From Candidatus Levyibacteriota bacterium (GTDB lineage: Bacteria; Patescibacteriota; Microgenomatia; Levybacterales; UBA12049), in contig PRDT01000079.1 of the NCBI GenBank assembly GCA_003173995.1, positions 1 through 26,540 on the forward strand: a stretch of 26,540 nucleotides of DNA. The letters run 5' to 3'. The notes under the pieces are model-generated. The model was not told where the DNA came from. It made no database searches and saw only the letters and a list, made by a program, of their open reading frames with translations. Positions 15,828 through 22,796 of this stretch are shown here, one piece after another; positions within the stretch are counted from its first letter, which is position 1, and each line of letters opens with the position of its first letter. The translations under genes and the position numbers were made by a program.

Positions 15828-16693
15828 AATTTTTCAAAAATTCGCAATTTACTGCTTCTACTTCGTCTATTTCTCTCTTGTTCTTCCCCGCTAGGTTCTA
15901 TAGGCTTTCGTGTCACAATTTTTCCCAAACCTTCTTTTTCAAATGTTTCAAATGCTTGCTTTACTATCCTGTCCTCAAGTGAATGGAAGGAAATAACTGC
16001 AAGTCTTCCATGAGATGAGAGCAAACTCACTGCTTGTGGCAAAACGCTTTCTATTGCATGCAATTCATCATTGACTGCAATCCGAAGCGCTTGGAAAACT
16101 TTTGTTGCTGGATGTACCTTGTGATCGCCTCTTGGATAACACCGTGCAACTATTCTTCCTAATTCACTCGTTGTCTCAATTGGTTTGCTTTGTCTTGCCT
16201 CAACTATTGCCTCAGCAATCCGCTTTGCAAACCTTTCTTCTGCGTATTTTGTAAAGAGCTCGGTCAATTCACCTTTGTGAAGACCATTCACCAGATCTTT
16301 TGCTGTGACAGCCAAAGACCTGTCCATTCGCATATCAAGTGGTGCATCTTGAAGGAAGCTAAAGCCTCTTTCTCCTTCATCCACCTGATGACTTGATATA
16401 CCTAAGTCCAAAAGTATGCCAGATACTGGATTAAACTCTTCTGCCTTCGCAATTTCTGCAATATTTGCAAAATTGCCCTTCACGACAGTGAGCTTGGTAT
16501 CATGTGCATGCTCTTTGACATAGGTAAGGGCATCATCATCTTGGTCAATCCCGAGGACATAACCACCCTTTTGGCAGATAGCCAAAGCATGTCCTGCGCC
16601 TCCAAGTGTGCCATCGATGTATTTCTTGCCTGGTTTTACTTGTAGGCCGTCTAAAACTTCTTGTAAAAGTACACTTATATGGTATTCACTCAT
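15824..16693 (-). CDS. rsmH: 16S rRNA (cytosine(1402)-N4)-methyltransferase
   Basis: RsmH (MraW) methylates N4 of C1402 in the decoding centre using SAM. The 289-residue length is normal. SAM motif I is YIDGTLGGAGHA (about 25-36). The family motifs ILLDLGISSHQVD, RGFSFLQDAPLDMRMD and VISFHSLEDRIVK are all present, as is the basic C-terminus around RNRRSRSSKLR. It is second in the mraZ cluster, with ATGA overlaps to mraZ and ftsL. Confidence 0.98.
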   Translation of the reverse strand: MSEYHISVLLQEVLDGLQVKPGKKYIDGTLGGAGHALAICQKGGYVLGIDQDDDALTYVKEHAHDTKLTVVKGNFANIAEIAKAEEFNPVSGILLDLGISSHQVDEGERGFSFLQDAPLDMRMDRSLAVTAKDLVNGLHKGELTELFTKYAEERFAKRIAEAIVEARQSKPIETTSELGRIVARCYPRGDHKVHPATKVFQALRIAVNDELHAIESVLPQAVSLLSSHGRLAVISFHSLEDRIVKQAFETFEKEGLGKIVTRKPIEPSGEEQERNRRSRSSKLRIFEKL

Positions 16694-17136
16694 TCTGTAT
16701 CCTTCTGGGCAGATACATTTGATAATTTCTCAGCAATATAGTTGATATTCCCGGCTAGCTCTTGTTGATGCTTCTCCCAAGCATTTTTATCCCATACCTC
16801 AACAAATCTCTGAATGCCGGCAAAGATAATGTCTCCTTTTATTCCTGCATAGCTTCGAAGGAATTCTGGAATAACACATCTTCCTTTACTATCAAGCTCA
16901 ACCATTGTTGCGTTACCCAGCAAAAATCGTTGCATCTCCCGACTACTTTTATCAGTAAATGGCTTCCCATCTGTCCCTTCCAAAAGTGTCTGCCAGCCTG
17001 ATTCGGAGACCACAATGAGGTGATTATCCAAACCCTTGGTAACAATAAGTGTGTCACCAAGGACTTCACGAAATTTCTTAGGTAAAGCAACTTGATGTTT
17101 TTCTGTGATTTTTCCCTCGTATTGGCCTATCAACAT
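16690..17136 (-). CDS. mraZ: MraZ transcriptional regulator
   Basis: MraZ is a DNA-binding protein with two AbrB/SpoVT-like repeats that controls the division/wall cluster starting with its own gene. In its 148 residues the first repeat reads HQVALPKKFREVL and the second DSKGRCVIPEFLRSYAG, each the typical swapped-hairpin core. The start MLIGQYEGKI matches the normal N-terminus of the family. Three 10-bp-spaced repeats just upstream are its probable binding site, implying autoregulation. Confidence 0.97.
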   Translation of the reverse strand: MLIGQYEGKITEKHQVALPKKFREVLGDTLIVTKGLDNHLIVVSESGWQTLLEGTDGKPFTDKSSREMQRFLLGNATMVELDSKGRCVIPEFLRSYAGIKGDIIFAGIQRFVEVWDKNAWEKHQQELAGNINYIAEKLSNVSAQKDTE

Positions 17137-17150
17137 ATATTGTCAATGTC

Positions 17151-17180
17151 CTACTTTTTCCTACTTTGGACTACTTAATA
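17151..17180 (-). promoter_or_regulatory. MraZ box operator: three direct repeats
   Basis: On the minus strand AAGTAG occurs three times at an exact 10-bp period (ending at 17171, 17161 and 17151), fitting a unit of AAAGTAGGNN with one variant TAAGTAGTCC. MraZ operators known from other bacteria are also short direct repeats at 10-bp spacing, TGGGN-like in E. coli and AAAGTG-like in Mycoplasma. The repeats lie between the -10 box and the mraZ start, where bound MraZ could block transcription initiation. Confidence 0.82.
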
Positions 17181-17182
17181 CC

Positions 17183-17211
17183 ATTTTGAAACATTTTTCA
17201 CGAGGTGTCAA
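17183..17211 (-). promoter_or_regulatory. Promoter of the mraZ-rsmH-ftsL-ftsI-murF operon
   Basis: A perfect -35 TTGACA (17211-17206) is followed after 17 bases by CAAAAT (17188-17183), a 4 of 6 match to the -10 consensus. The expected start site falls on the edge of the first MraZ repeat, giving a leader of about 40 bases, unlike the leaderless genes nearby. A second TTGACA (17146-17141) is too close to the ATG to serve mraZ. Confidence 0.65.
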
Positions 17212-17277
17212 TAGGAATTTTCACAAAAAAATACGAAGAAAGAAGCAAGGACTTGTATGAATGATGAAATAATGAGA

Positions 17278-17739
17278 TTAGAGGCTAATAGATTTTTCTA
17301 CTTGATATATTTTCCCATCTGTTTTAGCAACTTTGAGCGTAAACTTTACTTCATGCACATCTTCATCATAGTGACAAACATTTGAGCAGGTGCCAAGCAC
17401 AACATCTTGTTGCTTTTTGGTATCATTTGGTGTCACATCTATATGACCAATAACGCCTCGAGGGATATCTCCTTTTGCTGTGTAGTCAACTTCATAATCC
17501 ACACTTGAGATACCATCTAATTTGCCTATTGTCATTGAAATTGCTTGATTATTTCTGACTGCCTCAAGAGTAAGGCCAATTGCATCTGGAGCAAGTGTTG
17601 GAACAACTTCCTGCTGCTCTGCCTGCTGCTGATTTGCCTTTTGAGAATGGCTTGCTGAGAGTATAAAGAACGCGCCACCACCAACGAGAAGAAGTGCTGC
17701 GACAACGACGGCGATAATAATCATCTGCTTTTGTTGCAT
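17278..17739 (-). CDS. Small membrane-anchored protein of unknown function
   Basis: I do not recognise this 153-residue protein. It has an N-terminal transmembrane segment (about 6-28), a Gln-rich spacer (about 33-45), and an extracytoplasmic domain of about 105 residues with alternating hydrophobic strands that suggests a beta-sandwich. A Cys-x-x-x-Cys pair (CSNVC) in the middle could form a disulfide. It ends 141 bases before mraZ on the same strand and has its own promoter. Its gene start fits leaderless transcription, with TTGACA, 17 bases, CACAAT, then 6 bases to the ATG. Function unknown; a cell-surface or FixH/YtkA-like fold would be a guess. Confidence 0.8.
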   Translation of the reverse strand: MQQKQMIIIAVVVAALLLVGGGAFFILSASHSQKANQQQAEQQEVVPTLAPDAIGLTLEAVRNNQAISMTIGKLDGISSVDYEVDYTAKGDIPRGVIGHIDVTPNDTKKQQDVVLGTCSNVCHYDEDVHEVKFTLKVAKTDGKIYQVEKSISL

Positions 17740-17745
17740 AGACTT

Positions 17746-17774
17746 ATTGTGTACTACTCCCCTTTCCTTGTCAA
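17746..17774 (-). promoter_or_regulatory. Leaderless promoter of the 153-residue membrane protein
   Basis: TTGACA (17774-17769) and CACAAT (17751-17746) are 17 bases apart on the minus strand, and the -10 ends 6 bases before ATG17739. It lies in the divergent region shared with the SDR gene. Confidence 0.6.
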
Positions 17775-17793
17775 CTAGAATGTTACTCTTGCA

Positions 17794-17799
17794 TATAAT
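17794..17799 (+). promoter_or_regulatory. -10 box of SDR gene promoter
   Basis: A perfect plus-strand TATAAT lies 27 bases before ATG17827. The nearest -35-like hexamer, TTGTCA at 17768-17773, is 20 bases away, longer than ideal. It would give a leader of about 20 bases with no clear Shine-Dalgarno. Confidence 0.45.
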
Positions 17800-17826
17800 T
17801 TTTTTAATTGTTACAGTACTACTAAG

Positions 17827-18618
17827 ATGACAAATAAAGTAGCACTTCTAGCTGGTGGCGCAATGGGTTACAAAAATGGTGGACCTTCTATTGGAGGAGC
17901 ATCTGCCATTCGACTTGCAAAGGATGGATTTAAAGTTGTGGTAGTTGATGAGCTTGAGACTGGGCAAAAGACTGTAGATATCATTAAAAATAACGGTGGT
18001 GACGGCATCTTTATGAAAGCTGATGTAACTTCTACTGAGGCTATACAAACAGTACTTGCAGAAACAAAGTCAGAATTTGGTGGACTTACTTGTCTCGTCA
18101 ATTGTGTTGCTCGATATGGTCCAGGAATGTTTAAGAATGTTGCTGAAATAAGTGAAGAAGAATGGAACAAGACGCTTAATGTGAATCTGAATGGATATTT
18201 TAAAATGGCCAAATATGCAATTCCACTCATGCTAGAATCCAACGGTGGAACGATTATCAATATTTCTTCAATAGAAAGTTTTGTGGCTATCCCCAACTTT
18301 AGTGTTTATTCAGTATCGAAAGCAGCTGTAGATGCACTTACGAGGACTCTTGCTGTAGATTTCGCACCAAAAATTCGAACAAACGCTATATTACCGGGAT
18401 TTGTCAAAATAGCAAATTCTGAAAATGATAGATCTCCGGAAGAACTACAAAAATGGTATGAAAGTATTGCCAAGCAATATCCTATGCAGCGTGTTTGTGA
18501 AGTAGATGAAATTGCAAATGTTGTTTCATTCCTTGCTGGAGATGAATCGTCTTATATCAATGGTCAAAGCATTGTCGTGGATGGAGGAAGAAGTATTGCA
18601 GACCTTCACGAATTTTAA
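17827..18618 (+). CDS. Short-chain dehydrogenase/reductase
   Basis: This 263-residue NAD(P)-dependent oxidoreductase has a Rossmann fold. The active site is the classical set: Ser in INISSIES, then YSVSK with catalytic Tyr and Lys. A VNCVARYG strand stands in place of NNAG, and the C-terminal FLAGDESSYINGQSIVVDGG is textbook SDR. The dinucleotide loop is odd. Instead of TGxxxGIG it reads GGAMGYKNGGPSIGGASA, a longer loop with the SIG pattern seen in FabI-type divergent SDRs. The substrate is not known; a 3-oxoacyl-ACP reductase or sugar dehydrogenase role is possible. It is a lone plus-strand gene, ending one base from the glyQS stop in a convergent arrangement. Confidence 0.92.
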   Translation: MTNKVALLAGGAMGYKNGGPSIGGASAIRLAKDGFKVVVVDELETGQKTVDIIKNNGGDGIFMKADVTSTEAIQTVLAETKSEFGGLTCLVNCVARYGPGMFKNVAEISEEEWNKTLNVNLNGYFKMAKYAIPLMLESNGGTIINISSIESFVAIPNFSVYSVSKAAVDALTRTLAVDFAPKIRTNAILPGFVKIANSENDRSPEELQKWYESIAKQYPMQRVCEVDEIANVVSFLAGDESSYINGQSIVVDGGRSIADLHEF

Positions 18619-18619
18619 A

Positions 18620-20086
18620 TTAAAGCTTTTTGTGAAGATAACTGACTAATTCTTCTATTTTTATTCTTTCCTGACTTGCAGTATCTCTATCTCTCACAGT
18701 CACGCTGTTATCATTCAGACTATCAAAGTCTATAGTTACACAGAATGGCGTCCCAACTTCATCTTGAGAAAGATAGCGCTTTCCAATATTTCCTCTATCA
18801 TCCCACTGCACTTTTCCAGCAATAGTATCCTGAAGCAATTCCAAAACTTCTTTTGCTTTTGCAACAAGCTCTGGTTTATTTGGCAGCAGAGGAAACACTG
18901 CTGCCTTCACCGGTGCAAGCCACGCAGGAAGTGAAAGATAGACTCTATTCTCTTCTTCTCTGTAGGAGTCAGCAAGGACTGTTAACATGAGTCTATTGAT
19001 ACCTACTGCTGGCTCAATAACATGAGGTAGTGTCTTCTCACCTGTCTGTGGATCTGTCACTTGTAAGTCACGCTTGGAATACTCTTGATGTTGTGCCAAA
19101 TCATAATTTGTACGGTACGCAAGTCCCCACAGCTCTTTAAATCCAAATGGAAAGTCATATTCCAAGTCTTCTGTCCTTTTACTATAAAAAGATCTTTCCT
19201 GGTCGTCATGTGGCCTCCAGCGAAGCTTTTCTTCACGAATGCCAAGTCTCTTTGTTACAAATTCCCACATCTCCTTCTTCCACTCTTCAAACAGTCTTTC
19301 CCAGGACGTTTTCTCCGGATCAAAGAAATATTCTATTTCTCCTTGTTCGAATTCTATTGTTCGGAAAATAGAATTTCCTGGAGTAATTTCATTTCTAAAA
19401 GATTTTCCAATCTGTGCGATACCAAATGGCAATTTTACACGAGTTGAATTGAGTACATTTTGGAAGTTAACAAACATCCCTTGTGCTGTTTCTCCCCGTA
19501 AATATCCTGCTCCGCCTTCTCCCTCAACAAGCCCGAGTTGGACTGGAAAAAGTTGGTTAAACTTTCTGACATTTGTCCACAATTGTCCTTTATCATTATC
19601 TTTACAATTTGGACAGGGGATTTCGAAAAGTTTGATAAACTCATCAAACTTTTCTGTTGACCACCCTTCGACTTTTCCTGACTCAAAAGCTTTATCAAGC
19701 TCTTCATTTGACAGCTTTTCAGAAGATTGAACCTTGCTTCGTTTCTCTTTATTATTTCCTAGCCAATCCTCAATTAAGTGATCCGCTCGTATTCGAAGTC
19801 GACAATTTTTACAATCAACCATTGCATCGGCAAAAGAGGCTACATGTCCACTGGCTTCCCAAATTCTGTGATGGGAAATAATACTCGCATCAAGTCCAAC
19901 CATGTCAGCTCGCTTCGTGACAAATGTCAGCCACCATAAATTCTTAATATTTCGAAGTAATTCTGCTCCCATTGGACCATAATCGTATGTGTTAGCAAGT
20001 CCACCATAAAGGTCGGACCCAGGATAGAAAAATCCTCGACGTTTTGCGAGTGCAACTAATTTGTCCATAAGTGTTGTATCTGCCAT
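18620..20086 (-). CDS. glyQS: Glycyl-tRNA synthetase, single-chain class II type
   Basis: This is the homodimeric alpha2 glycyl-tRNA synthetase (Thermus/eukaryote type), not the bacterial alpha/beta form. The 488-residue protein opens with RRGFFYPGSDLYGG and TYDYGPMG. Zinc-type cysteine pairs Cys92/Cys95 and Cys158/Cys161 lie in the insertion. RGETAQG (197-203), the motif 2 arginine in GKSFRNE, motif 3 in EPAVGINRLM and the C-terminal anticodon-binding domain are all present. The ATG at 20086 has no Shine-Dalgarno. The gene is controlled by a T-box leader whose specifier and T-box bulge both fit tRNA-Gly. A possible second, leaderless promoter lies between the leader terminator and the ATG. 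Confidence 0.97.
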   Translation of the reverse strand: MADTTLMDKLVALAKRRGFFYPGSDLYGGLANTYDYGPMGAELLRNIKNLWWLTFVTKRADMVGLDASIISHHRIWEASGHVASFADAMVDCKNCRLRIRADHLIEDWLGNNKEKRSKVQSSEKLSNEELDKAFESGKVEGWSTEKFDEFIKLFEIPCPNCKDNDKGQLWTNVRKFNQLFPVQLGLVEGEGGAGYLRGETAQGMFVNFQNVLNSTRVKLPFGIAQIGKSFRNEITPGNSIFRTIEFEQGEIEYFFDPEKTSWERLFEEWKKEMWEFVTKRLGIREEKLRWRPHDDQERSFYSKRTEDLEYDFPFGFKELWGLAYRTNYDLAQHQEYSKRDLQVTDPQTGEKTLPHVIEPAVGINRLMLTVLADSYREEENRVYLSLPAWLAPVKAAVFPLLPNKPELVAKAKEVLELLQDTIAGKVQWDDRGNIGKRYLSQDEVGTPFCVTIDFDSLNDNSVTVRDRDTASQERIKIEELVSYLHKKL

Positions 20087-20092
20087 ATATTT

Positions 20093-20121
20093 ATACTAAC
20101 AATGTCATTCTGGCTTGTCCA
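20093..20121 (-). promoter_or_regulatory. Possible secondary leaderless promoter of glyQS
   Basis: TGGACA (20121-20116) and TAGTAT (20098-20093) are 17 bases apart, and the -10 ends 6 bases before the ATG, the geometry seen at other gene heads here. It lies after the T-box terminator and would bypass it. The -35 overlaps a perfect 7-bp hairpin, ATTCTGG/CCAGAAT with a 5-base loop (20107-20125). Confidence 0.35.
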
Positions 20122-20134
20122 GAATCTTTCCCAC

Positions 20135-20164
20135 AAAAAAACCCGTCCTTATAAAGGGACGAGT
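20135..20164 (-). terminator. Intrinsic terminator of the glyQS T-box leader
   Basis: An 8-bp stem ACUCGUCC/GGACGGGU with one G-U pair and an 8-base loop is followed by seven U residues. Its 5' arm and loop contain CGUCCCUU, whose CCCUU can instead pair with AAGGG of the T-box motif to form the antiterminator, as in standard transcriptional T-boxes. Confidence 0.93.
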
Positions 20165-20234
20165 TATATCGTGGTTCCACCCTTCTTGCTTCTTAATTTG
20201 TGTAGCTCCAAGATTCCAACCTCTTCAACACTAC
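20135..20234 (-). promoter_or_regulatory. Glycine T-box riboswitch with ultrashort stem I
   Basis: The T-box motif AAGGGTGGAACCACG (20184-20170) matches the consensus AARGGUGGNACCRCG at every position. The variable base of UGGN is A, complementary to U73, the usual discriminator of bacterial tRNA-Gly. Stem I is only about 33 nt: base helix GUAG/CUAC (20234-20231 with 20205-20202), an internal loop, upper helix AAGA/UCUU (20225-20222 with 20213-20210). The 3' side of the loop holds GGA (20209-20207), a Gly codon followed by a purine, as expected for a specifier read by tRNA-Gly(UCC). Stems II and III are absent. Charged tRNA should allow termination; uncharged tRNA should favour the antiterminator and glyQS expression. 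Confidence 0.93.
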
Positions 20235-20240
20235 TTTTTC

Positions 20241-20270
20241 AGGATACCATAGAAAAGTCTCTTCTGTCAA
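20241..20270 (-). promoter_or_regulatory. Promoter of the glyQS T-box leader
   Basis: TTGACA (20270-20265) starts at the base after the recO stop codon. TATCCT (20246-20241), 4 of 6 to the consensus, follows after 18 bases. A start 7 bases downstream falls on G20234, the first base of stem I, so promoter and RNA structure agree on the transcript start. Confidence 0.65.
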
Positions 20271-20822
20271 TTAAGCTTTCTGTAACTGTGGCAAAATTTG
20301 ACGAGTTTTTAATTTTCTTTCTAATAGACTTTCAATAAAAAATGAAGCCTTAGCACCAGTCAAATCCACCGAACCTTCTGAATAATAACCAAGCGACTTG
20401 AGAAGCTCTATCTCAAAGGCATGAATAAGACGTCCTGCATTCTCTTCCTGACACATTCTTAATAATAAGTTTTCTAATAAATCAAATACATAACTATTCT
20501 CCTGATTCTCTGGACATAGCCCGTCCACTAATTCACAGATATGATAGGCAAATCCAACATGCATCAGATTTTCTTTGAGTGCTGAAAAGTTTTCGGTAGA
20601 TGTAGCCTCCGTGAGGACAGGCATCCCTTGTCCTTTATATATAGTACAAGTGATTTTATTCAGTGGTTCGATATGAGACGCCCTCTTACTTGAGATTTTA
20701 CGTACACCCGCAGCTTTCACCTGAATTTTTCCATGTTGCCTGGTGAAAAGAGTAAGAAGTCTATCTGCTTCTCCAATACTACGGCGTTTGAGGACAATAC
20801 CATCAATTTTGCTATACCTCAT
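20271..20822 (-). CDS. recO: DNA repair protein RecO, short form
   Basis: RecO helps load RecA at gaps with RecR (RecFOR pathway). The N-terminal OB fold is clear: MRYSKIDGIVLKRRSIGEADRLLTLF-like pattern, then HGKIQVKAAGVRK. The helical part follows with YHICELVDGLCPENQ. At 183 residues the protein is shorter than the usual 230-250 and stops soon after LKSLGYYS, so the C-terminal zinc-finger region is missing. Short RecO is plausible in a reduced genome. ATG20822 has AAGGAG 7 bases upstream, one of the clearest ribosome binding sites here. It starts 11 bases after the DUF4012 stop, so it is probably in that operon. Confidence 0.88.
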   Translation of the reverse strand: MRYSKIDGIVLKRRSIGEADRLLTLFTRQHGKIQVKAAGVRKISSKRASHIEPLNKITCTIYKGQGMPVLTEATSTENFSALKENLMHVGFAYHICELVDGLCPENQENSYVFDLLENLLLRMCQEENAGRLIHAFEIELLKSLGYYSEGSVDLTGAKASFFIESLLERKLKTRQILPQLQKA

Positions 20823-20833
20823 CGGAATACTCC

Positions 20834-22789
20834 TTAATGAACATTCAACTTCAGTGTTTTATCGGTTAAGAGAGGAAAATCTTGCATCTTGTGACCATTT
20901 ACGGTAATGCTGTACATATTAGTGTCAGTGCCTGGCTGCTTCTGGATGAGAAGTGGCAAGTCAGAATTATTCGCAACTTTAAATGGTAATTTATACTTAA
21001 CCATATAGGTCGCACTACCAAGTGGTCTTATTGTCAAGAATCCTTCAAACACTGTTTTACCTAATTCTTCGTAGGAAGTCAACTTAACCTCCGAGCCCTT
21101 ACTATCAAGAAGTGTACTGCCCTTTGGTGCATAAATACGAAGCCAATCTCTCTGGATAGCATTGAGACATAGTCCTCCTCTTTCTAAGTTACAATCTGAT
21201 GGTGCAAAAGGATTTTTGTAAGTAATCGTGACAGTCTTTACGATACTGCCATCACTTTGTACTTGGTAATTAGAATCCACCGCTTCACTTAAGAAAAGGT
21301 TGGACTTAGCACCACCAAAATTGGTGTCATTGACGTGCAGATAATCTCCATCAAATGTTTGGATACGTCCTGCTGCATTCAACGCTTCAAGACCACTTTG
21401 TGCATCTGGATTGGATATATCAAAGAGAATGTGCTTTTGATTAATTTCAGCTATCATTGTCTGGAACAATGGACCCCAATATTGCTTTGGAGAGGAAGAG
21501 AATGCTTTTTGCATAATTGCATACATCAAGTCTCCAACAATACCTTTTCTATTAGCCTTTACATAATTTACTGGCTGATCTGCAAATACTTCCATTTGAT
21601 AAATAACATCTGGACATTTACATTGTGGATTTTCTTTTGTGGTGAATGTTGTTCCATCTGCTTGGATATCACCTAAGATATTCATTGCAGCAACCAAGGT
21701 ATGCGTATCGACTGCTATAATGCCATCAACAGGCTCATAACCACCAGCTCTCTTGTAAAGCTTATTGAAGTCATTCATAGAGGCAACAAAGTCAGGAGAC
21801 AAATTTGTATCTCTCAAATTCCATTCTGGAACTTTTGGTAAATAGAGAGCGATTGGTCGTGGAGCTGTTGGCTTGTTACTGATTGTGCCGTCAAGAGTAT
21901 AAATATCATTGGATGTGTCTACTTTAATAACCCCATGCTCAAGTCGGAAAATTGCATACGCAGTAATAAATCCTCCTGTTGGACGAAGCTCTGCATTATT
22001 CTGGAAGATAACAAGATATTTCTTTGAATCTGGCTCACCTAAGAGTGAGGGCAAAACTTTAATCAATGGCTTTGCTTGTTGAATAAATGCAACACTCTGA
22101 TCTGTAATAGTCTTTACTTGATTGAGAGTATCATTGATTTTCTTTCCGCCAAAAATAGATGGATAGTGATTGGGATTTACTTGATCTATTTCCTTCCGTG
22201 CCAAAACAAGCTGTTGTTCGATATCATCAATTTTGGGAGTCACTTTACTCATGGTTGTGACAGCTGTTTGGATACGCTGTTGGGCTGTACCTCCTACAAA
22301 GCTTCCCTGTCCTTTCAGTCCCAAGACATCAGCATATGGTTCAATCGAGGAGACAAGAATATCACCTGCATTCAGGCCATATTCTCCTGCCTTTAGTAGA
22401 TGTGAAATGTCATTGTAATAAAAATTAATTGGAGGAATAAAACGTAAATAACCCATTGCTCCTAATTTTTGCTCAGTCTTGAGAAGTTCAACTTTCGTTG
22501 CAGCTAATTGCTCAGAAGCTATTTGGACATTTTGCTGCTTAAGGCCAGCCATTGCTGCTTTTGCAACTACCGCTGTCTTTTGAGCTTGTCTAGCAACACC
22601 AATACCAGGGAGAAGAACACCGAAAACAACAAACAAAACAACTACTGCAAGGATAGAAGCAATAATAATATTCTTTCGAGATGTAAGATTAAATTTTTTT
22701 CTTAATTTTGTCACAGGTTTTGATGCAAGAATATTATTATTTGATGGCGCAGCATTATTTTCAAGACTAATTTTTTGGAAACCATCCAT
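20834..22789 (-). CDS. DUF4012 membrane-anchored protein
   Basis: A cytoplasmic N-terminus of about 40 residues leads to one transmembrane helix (about 40-62) and a large extracytoplasmic region with the DUF4012 signature: KKYLVIFQNNAELRPTGGF and downstream IVAVDT-like and GDLMYA segments. A C-terminal beta-rich part follows (TITYKNPF, PLGSATYMVKYKLPF). The family is common next to surface polysaccharide genes and has no proven biochemical role. The longest frame starts at TTG22807, but ATG22789 is preferred: a promoter TTGACA-18-TATTAT ends 7 bases before it and overlaps the extra codons. It follows the glycan operon after 45 bases, which hints at a role in surface glycan assembly. Confidence 0.88.
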   Translation of the reverse strand: MDGFQKISLENNAAPSNNNILASKPVTKLRKKFNLTSRKNIIIASILAVVVLFVVFGVLLPGIGVARQAQKTAVVAKAAMAGLKQQNVQIASEQLAATKVELLKTEQKLGAMGYLRFIPPINFYYNDISHLLKAGEYGLNAGDILVSSIEPYADVLGLKGQGSFVGGTAQQRIQTAVTTMSKVTPKIDDIEQQLVLARKEIDQVNPNHYPSIFGGKKINDTLNQVKTITDQSVAFIQQAKPLIKVLPSLLGEPDSKKYLVIFQNNAELRPTGGFITAYAIFRLEHGVIKVDTSNDIYTLDGTISNKPTAPRPIALYLPKVPEWNLRDTNLSPDFVASMNDFNKLYKRAGGYEPVDGIIAVDTHTLVAAMNILGDIQADGTTFTTKENPQCKCPDVIYQMEVFADQPVNYVKANRKGIVGDLMYAIMQKAFSSSPKQYWGPLFQTMIAEINQKHILFDISNPDAQSGLEALNAAGRIQTFDGDYLHVNDTNFGGAKSNLFLSEAVDSNYQVQSDGSIVKTVTITYKNPFAPSDCNLERGGLCLNAIQRDWLRIYAPKGSTLLDSKGSEVKLTSYEELGKTVFEGFLTIRPLGSATYMVKYKLPFKVANNSDLPLLIQKQPGTDTNMYSITVNGHKMQDFPLLTDKTLKLNVH

Positions 22790-22796
22790 ACATTCT

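Noticed and set aside
17141..17146. Second TTGACA close to the mraZ start
   Set aside because: It lies only 4 bases before the ATG, so any matching -10 would fall inside mraZ. Treated as chance; the upstream TTGACA with a 17-base spacer is preferred.
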